64,000 nt of DNA from the NCBI GenBank assembly GCA_022843905.1, contig JALHMT010000005.1:62001-126000 (forward strand), written 5' to 3'. This document shows positions 59,410 through 64,000 of this stretch, piece by piece. Positions within the stretch are counted from its first letter, which is position 1; the number at the start of each line of letters is the position of its first letter. A model generated the notes under the pieces. That model had not been told where the DNA came from and ran no database searches. It saw nothing but the letters and a program-made list of their open reading frames with translations. The translations under genes were made by a program, and so were the position numbers. Origin of the DNA: Rubrivivax sp. (GTDB lineage: Bacteria > Pseudomonadota > Gammaproteobacteria > Burkholderiales > Burkholderiaceae_C).

Positions 59410-61410
59410 TCAGGGCGACGGGTTCAGTCGTCCCGCGAGTTCGACGAAGAAGTCCATGCTGGCCGGGTTGGCCATCGCGTCGGCACTGGCCACCTGGTCG
59501 CGCGCCATGCCCAGCAGCAGCTTGCGCACCGGCACTTCCATCTTCTTGCCGGTGAGCGTGCGCGGGATCTCCTCGACGGCGAAGATCTCGTCGGGCACGT
59601 GCCGGGCCGAAGCCTGGGTGCGGATCTGCTGGACGATGCGGGCCTTCAGCGCTTCGTCGAGCACGCCGCCGGGCTTCAGCACCACGAACAGCGGCAGGTA
59701 GGACGGACGGCCCAGGTACTCGAGGTCGATCACCAGGCTGTCGCGGATCTCGGGCAGGGCCTCGACGACGCGGTAGATCTCGGCCGTGCCCATGCGGATG
59801 CCGAAGCGGTTGATGGTGCTGTCGGAGCGGCCGTAGATCACCGACGTGCCGCGTGGCGTGAAGCGGATCCAGTCGCCGTGGCGCCAGACACCCGGGAAGG
59901 TCTCGAAGTAGCTCTCGCGGTAGCGCCGGCCGTCCGGGTCGCCCCAGAAGAACAGCGGCATCGAGGGCATGGGCCGCGTGATCACGAGTTCGCCGACCTC
60001 GCCCACCACCGCTTGCCCGGCCTCGTCGAAGGCACAGGCGGCGACGCCGAGTTCGGCGCACTGGATCTCGCCCGCCGTGACGGGCAGCGTCGGCGCGCAG
60101 GCCACGAAGCCCGAGGCGATGTCGGTGCCCCCGCTGATCGAGGCCAGCCACAGATCGGGCTTCACCGCGTCATAGACCCAGCGGTAGGCATCGATCGGCA
60201 GCGGCGAACCGGTGGAGAAGACCGCTCGCAGCGCCGGCAGCGGCACGAAGTCGCGCGGCCGCAGGCCGTCCTTCATGCCGTTGATGAGGAAGGCCGCGCC
60301 GCAGCCGAACTGCGTGACGCCGTGCTGGCCCATGAAGCGCCACAGCGCTTGCGGGTCGGGCCAGGCCGGGTGGCCGTCGTACAGCACGATGGAGGCCCCG
60401 GTGAGCAGCGCACCGAGCTGCAGGTTCCACACGATCCAGCCGGTGCTGCCCAGGAACAGCATGCGGTCGCCGGGCCGCAGGTCCTGCTGCAGGACCAGTG
60501 TCTTCAGGTGCGTCAGCACGATGCCGCCGTGGCCGTGCACCATGGCCTTGGGCATGCCGGTGGTGCCGGATGAATAGACGATCCACAGCGGATGGCCGAA
60601 AGGCAGCCGCGTGTAGACCGGCTCGGCCTCGTTCTCGATGGCCGCCGACCACGGCATGCGGTCGCGCCAGCGCACCGGCCGCTGCGCCGCGAGCGGCCCG
60701 TCGACATGCAGCACGGCCTGGACGCTGGGCAGCTCGCGCAGCAGTTCCTCGACCACTGCGGCGCGGTCCTGGACCTTGCCGTTGTAGTGCGTGCTGTCGG
60801 TGGCCAGCAGCAGCCTGGGCTCGATCTGGCGCAGGCGGTCGAGCACCACCGAGGCCCCCATGTCCGGCGCGCAGCTCGACCAGACGGCGCCCAGGCTGGC
60901 GCAGGCCAGGAAGGCGACGACGGTCTCGACACGGTTCGGCAGGTACGAGGCGACGCGGTCGCCGGGCGCGATGCCGCATTGCCGCAGGCGTGCCGCCAGT
61001 GCCGCGGTGTCGCGCTGCAGCTCGGCCCACGAGACCTCGCGCGTCGGCTCGCCCTCGCCCCGCGCAATCAACGCCGGTCGCTCCGGCGTGGCGTTGCGGA
61101 ACACGTGCTCGGCGTAGTTCAGGCGTGCGTTCGGGTACCAGTCGGCCCCGGGCATGGTGCTCGCTGCCAGCACCGGGTGCCGCGATCCGTCGGCCTGCAG
61201 GTCGAAGAAGTCCCAGACCGAGTCCCAGAAGGACTCGATGTCGGCCACCGACCACTGCCACAGCGCTGCATAGTCCGGCAACGGCGCCTCGGGCCGCGCC
61301 GGGCGGCTCTGCAGCCAGGCCTGGAAGGCCGCCAGACGGGAGGCGTGCACCTGCTGCGGCGTGGGTTGCCACAGAACCTCACCTTCGCCGATGGCGCGCG
61401 GGGTTTCCAT
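59410..61410 (-). CDS. Acetoacetyl-CoA synthetase
   Basis: A predicted 666-residue ANL ligase with the AACS N-terminal ACAS-type domain (VADIESFWDSVWDFFDL, YPNARLNYAEHVF) and the P-loop VYSSGTTGMPKAMVHGHG. STGWIVWNLQLGALLTGAS and SGGTDIASGF are both AACS-typical, and a C-terminal RTLTGKKMEVPVRKLL carries the acetylation-site lysine. It converts acetoacetate, for example from PHB turnover, to acetoacetyl-CoA. GGAG precedes the start at 61410. It converges with the DapA-family gene. Confidence 0.93.
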   Translation of the reverse strand: METPRAIGEGEVLWQPTPQQVHASRLAAFQAWLQSRPARPEAPLPDYAALWQWSVADIESFWDSVWDFFDLQADGSRHPVLAASTMPGADWYPNARLNYAEHVFRNATPERPALIARGEGEPTREVSWAELQRDTAALAARLRQCGIAPGDRVASYLPNRVETVVAFLACASLGAVWSSCAPDMGASVVLDRLRQIEPRLLLATDSTHYNGKVQDRAAVVEELLRELPSVQAVLHVDGPLAAQRPVRWRDRMPWSAAIENEAEPVYTRLPFGHPLWIVYSSGTTGMPKAMVHGHGGIVLTHLKTLVLQQDLRPGDRMLFLGSTGWIVWNLQLGALLTGASIVLYDGHPAWPDPQALWRFMGQHGVTQFGCGAAFLINGMKDGLRPRDFVPLPALRAVFSTGSPLPIDAYRWVYDAVKPDLWLASISGGTDIASGFVACAPTLPVTAGEIQCAELGVAACAFDEAGQAVVGEVGELVITRPMPSMPLFFWGDPDGRRYRESYFETFPGVWRHGDWIRFTPRGTSVIYGRSDSTINRFGIRMGTAEIYRVVEALPEIRDSLVIDLEYLGRPSYLPLFVVLKPGGVLDEALKARIVQQIRTQASARHVPDEIFAVEEIPRTLTGKKMEVPVRKLLLGMARDQVASADAMANPASMDFFVELAGRLNPSP

Positions 61411-61474
61411 CCGGGTCTGCTCCGTCGTGGTTGCTGTGTGTCGGGATCGCGCGACCGTCGGCCGCGCGGGCAGG

Positions 61475-62275
61475 TCAGTATGGTGCACGGATGCAGCGAT
61501 TGCGCCCGGCGGCCTTGGCCGCGTACATGGCTTCGTCGGCACGCCGCAGGAGTTCGTCCGCGGTGTCCGGCTCGGCCCCGAGGCGGGCGATGCCCATGCT
61601 GGCCGTGACCTGCGGCGACGACCCGTCCCGCAGGACCGGGATGGACAAGGTCTCGATCGCCCGGCGGATCCGTTCGGCGACGTGCACGCCCTCGTCCATC
61701 GTCGCGCCAGGCAGCAGGGCCACGAACTCCTCGCCGCCGAAGCGCGCCGACAGGTCGTACGGTCGCACGCCGGCGATCAGCACGTCCGCCACGCATTGCA
61801 GGACCTCGTCGCCGGCGGCATGGCCCAGCGAGTCGTTGATGCGCTTGAAGTGATCGATGTCGATCAGGATGACGCTCAGCGGCGTGCCGTCACGCCGCGC
61901 GCGATCGACCTCGGCCTCCAGCCGTGCGGCGAAGAAGCGCCGGTTGTAGAGGTTGGTCAGGCCGTCGCGGATCGCCACCTCGTGCAGGGCACGACGCGCC
62001 GTCTCGACTTCGATCAGCAGGCCCATGGCCGCGCTGCTGACCAGCGGTGCCACGAGCAGCGGCACGAGGGTCGCCACCAGCAGGTCGGTCATCATGTGCG
62101 CCGTGTTGTCCAGCGCCAGCGCGAGCAGCGAGGTGACCGCCAGCGACACCACGACCGACGCCGCGGTGATGAACAGCACGGCGCGCGTGCGGCCCATGCG
62201 CAGCAGCACGCCACGCCAGCCGGCCTGGCGGTCGTCCGACAGAAGTTCGTGGCCGGGGGCGGTTTCGTGCCTCAT
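61475..62275 (-). CDS. Membrane-associated GGDEF diguanylate cyclase
   Basis: A predicted 266-residue protein with two membrane helices near the N-terminus (AVLFITAASVVVSLAVTSLLALAL; LLVATLVPLLVAPLVSSAAMGLLI). A GGDEF domain follows, beginning DGLTNLYNRRFF, with active site RFGGEEFVALLPG. GGEEF is a catalytically competent form; an RxxD inhibitory site is not obvious. It would make c-di-GMP. The start is taken at ATG 62275; a GTG at 62347 is possible. It is divergent from the chemoreceptor gene. Confidence 0.88.
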   Translation of the reverse strand: MRHETAPGHELLSDDRQAGWRGVLLRMGRTRAVLFITAASVVVSLAVTSLLALALDNTAHMMTDLLVATLVPLLVAPLVSSAAMGLLIEVETARRALHEVAIRDGLTNLYNRRFFAARLEAEVDRARRDGTPLSVILIDIDHFKRINDSLGHAAGDEVLQCVADVLIAGVRPYDLSARFGGEEFVALLPGATMDEGVHVAERIRRAIETLSIPVLRDGSSPQVTASMGIARLGAEPDTADELLRRADEAMYAAKAAGRNRCIRAPY

Positions 62276-62415
62276 CGATGGCGTGGATATCGGCTGCCGC
62301 GTCGAGCGCAGGAGGCGATTCGGCGTCCGGAGCGCGCAGTCTGACACGTGCGACGGTCAGCGGGGCATGCGGCCCCACAGCTGCGCTTGCAAGGTGGCGG
62401 AGACCCTGTTGTGGC

Positions 62416-62443
62416 TCAAGTATCGACCACTACTTGCCGAAGA
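62416..62443 (+). promoter_or_regulatory. Sigma-28 (FliA) type promoter for the chemoreceptor gene
   Basis: TCAAG, then exactly 15 bases, then GCCGAAGA matches the flagellar/chemotaxis consensus TCAAG-N15-GCCGATA closely. It lies 117 bases upstream of the chemoreceptor ATG, as expected for a motility-regulated gene. Confidence 0.7.
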
Positions 62444-62560
62444 CGCTAGAAATTCGCGGCAGCGCACCGCTGCCGACGGATCGGCCCGGCCCTGCGGTTT
62501 GCGCAAGGTCAGGTCAAGGCCTGTAGCCGTTGCACAACGTCATCTTTCGGAGAGTTGCCC

Positions 62561-64000
62561 ATGTCCCTGCTGAGCTCCTTCAGCCTGTCGCACCGCCTCT
62601 ATGGCGTCGTGGCCCTGCTGGCCATGGCGTTCGCTGCGGCCGCCTTCGTGTCGTCGCGCAACCTGGACGCCGCAGCCGCCAAGGCCGAGGCGACGAACGA
62701 GAGCCGGGTCCCGCAACTGATGCAGATGGCCAGCCTGGAACTGAACGTGACACGGGTGTCGCTGCAGGTGCGACACGCCATGCTGTCGCGCAACCCCGAG
62801 GAACTGGCGGCCACGCTGGCTGACATCGGCGCCAAGCGCAAGCTCATCGAAGCGAACCTGGCGGACTACGAAAAGGGCTTGTTCACCCAGGCCGGACGCG
62901 ACCGCTTCGCGTCGCTGCCGCCCGTGGTGGCCAACTTCTGGCGCGTGGGTGAAGAGAACTTGAAGCTCGTTCAGGCCGGCCAGCGTGAGCAAGCCTTCGC
63001 CTACCTGGTCGAGAACACCATTCCCGCCCGCAACCAGCTGCTGGAACAGCTGGCACTGACGGTGAAGTACCAGACCGACGGCCTCGACAAGGACCTGAAG
63101 GCCGTCCAGGCCGAGTCGATCCAGACGAAGGTCCTGCTGCAGGTCCTGATGCTCTCTGCAGTCGTGCTGCTGGCGCTGGTCAGCTGGCACATCGCGGGCT
63201 TGCTGCAGCGCCGCCTCAAGCAGGCCCGACAGGTGGCCGACCGGGTGCGTGACGGTGATCTGGCCACGCGCTACATCGACACGTCGCGCGACGAGATCAG
63301 CCCGCTGCTGGCGTCCCTGGCCGGCATGCAGCAGAGCCTGGCGCAGGTGGTCGGCAGCGTTCGCGGCAATGCCGAAAGCGTCGCCACGGCCAGTGCGCAG
63401 ATCGCCCAGGGCAACCAGGATCTTTCGGGTCGCACGGAGCAGCAGGCCGGTGCCTTGCAGGAAACCGTCGCCACGATGGAGGAACTGGGCACCACGGTGC
63501 GCAACAACGCCGAAAACGCCCGTCAGGCCAACCAGCTGGCACAGAGCGCGTCGACGGTGGCGGCCCAGGGTGGCGAGGTGGTCGGCCAGGTGGTCAGCAC
63601 CATGCAGGGCATCAACGACAGCAGCCGCAAGATCGGCGACATCATCAGCGTCATCGACGGCATCGCGTTCCAGACCAACATCCTGGCCTTGAATGCCGCC
63701 GTGGAAGCGGCACGCGCCGGAGAACAGGGGCGTGGCTTCGCCGTCGTGGCTTCGGAAGTGCGCAACCTGGCGCAGCGCAGCGCCGAGGCCGCCAAGGAGA
63801 TCAAGACCCTGATCGGCCGCAGCGTCGAGCAGGTCGAGCAAGGCGCCGTGCTGGTGGATCGTGCTGGCAGGACCATGGGCGAGATCGTGGGCAGCGTGCA
63901 GCGCGTGAGCGACATCGTGGCCGAGATCACCACCGCCAGCGTCGAGCAGAGCACCGGCGTGTCCCAGGTCGGCGAGGCGATGACGCTGATGGATCAGGCC
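62561..64000 (+). CDS. Methyl-accepting chemotaxis protein (runs off the window end)
   Basis: 480 codons are visible with no stop, so the C-terminus is outside. There is an N-terminal membrane helix ([18 protein letters not shown]), then a periplasmic four-helix-bundle (4HB/TarH-like) sensor to about residue 190. A second membrane helix ([24 protein letters not shown]) and HAMP follow. The coiled-coil signalling domain has the hairpin tip [44 protein letters not shown]. It signals to CheA/CheW. The start has GGAGAG 7-8 bases upstream and a sigma-28 promoter further up. Confidence 0.95.
   Translation, partial: MSLLSSFSLSHRLYGVVALLAMAFAAAAFVSSRNLDAAAAKAEATNESRVPQLMQMASLELNVTRVSLQVRHAMLSRNPEELAATLADIGAKRKLIEANLADYEKGLFTQAGRDRFASLPPVVANFWRVGEENLKLVQAGQREQAFAYLVENTIPARNQLLEQLALTVKYQTDGLDKDLKAVQAESIQTKVLLQVLMLSAVVLLALVSWHIAGLLQRRLKQARQVADRVRDGDLATRYIDTSRDEISPLLASLAGMQQSLAQVVGSVRGNAESVATASAQIAQGNQDLSGRTEQQAGALQETVATMEELGTTVRNNAENARQANQLAQSASTVAAQGGEVVGQVVSTMQGINDSSRKIGDIISVIDGIAFQTNILALNAAVEAARAGEQGRGFAVVASEVRNLAQRSAEAAKEIKTLIGRSVEQVEQGAVLVDRAGRTMGEIVGSVQRVSDIVAEITTASVEQSTGVSQVGEAMTLMDQA

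Noticed and set aside
1..64000. CRISPR arrays, insertion sequences, integrases or phage genes
   Set aside because: I saw no regularly spaced repeats and no transposase or integrase motifs. The mobile-looking signals are limited to gene fragments and the vapBC pair.

Overview
The base composition, codon use and gene content point to a high-GC betaproteobacterium of the order Burkholderiales. The indicators are a PpiD followed by tRNA-His, two Bug-type tripartite tricarboxylate receptors, a TRAP transporter, MarR- and GntR-controlled aromatic and acid-sugar catabolism, and a PhaR/PHB-type lifestyle gene (acetoacetyl-CoA synthetase). Nothing in the window looks like a phage or a complete insertion sequence. 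There are, however, many gene remnants, so parts of it are an actively eroding accessory region.

Layout. (1) 1-1.6 kb: the end of ppiD, tRNA-His and a strong terminator. (2) 1.9-2.9 kb: a lone Rieske oxygenase. (3) 3.1-25.2 kb: a large catabolic or modification cluster. Thirteen tightly packed minus-strand genes run from an MFS permease (16.8 kb) down to an ABC ATPase (3.1 kb). A divergent TonB receptor and XRE-cupin regulator follow at 17.0-20.0 kb. A second minus-strand block (25.2-20.0 kb) has two amidohydrolases, a VOC protein and a Kbl-type enzyme, and a third VOC gene is divergent at 25.4 kb. The cluster combines acyl-CoA ligase, thioesterases, two BAAT-type acyl-CoA hydrolases, three amidohydrolases, three VOC proteins and a cysteine-lyase-like enzyme. 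Similar TTGAC-N5-GTnAA palindromes sit in its promoter regions. I could not match the cluster to a described pathway; it is the best candidate for something new.

(4) 26.1-27.2 kb: a vapBC toxin-antitoxin pair beside agmatinase and ExoD-like fragments. (5) 27.2-36.8 kb: a stress and maintenance block (Ca/Na antiporter, NhaR, two TerB-like paralogues, CpdA-like phosphoesterase, lipid kinase, HPF-like protein, zinc-ribbon protein, PHP phosphoesterase, roadblock-like protein). It is interspersed with remnants of a BAX-inhibitor protein, a vapC and a copy of the 25.4-kb VOC gene end. (6) 36.9-42.4 kb: MarR, vanAB, an amidohydrolase and feruloyl-CoA synthase, that is, lignin-phenolic degradation. 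(7) 42.6-46.3 kb: 3-hydroxybenzoate 6-monooxygenase, gentisate dioxygenase, a broken fumarylpyruvate hydrolase and a Bug receptor.

(8) 47.1-54.1 kb: a minus-strand operon with SMP-30 lactonase, GntR regulator, IPMDH-like dehydrogenase, Gfo/Idh/MocA dehydrogenase, TRAP DctPQM and a small monooxygenase-fold protein. (9) 54.3-59.4 kb: a plus-strand operon with GntR, Bug receptor, PdxA2, a rhamnonate-dehydratase-like enolase and a DapA-family lyase, probably for a second acid sugar. (10) 59.4-64 kb: acetoacetyl-CoA synthetase, a GGDEF protein and the start of a chemoreceptor preceded by a sigma-28-type promoter.
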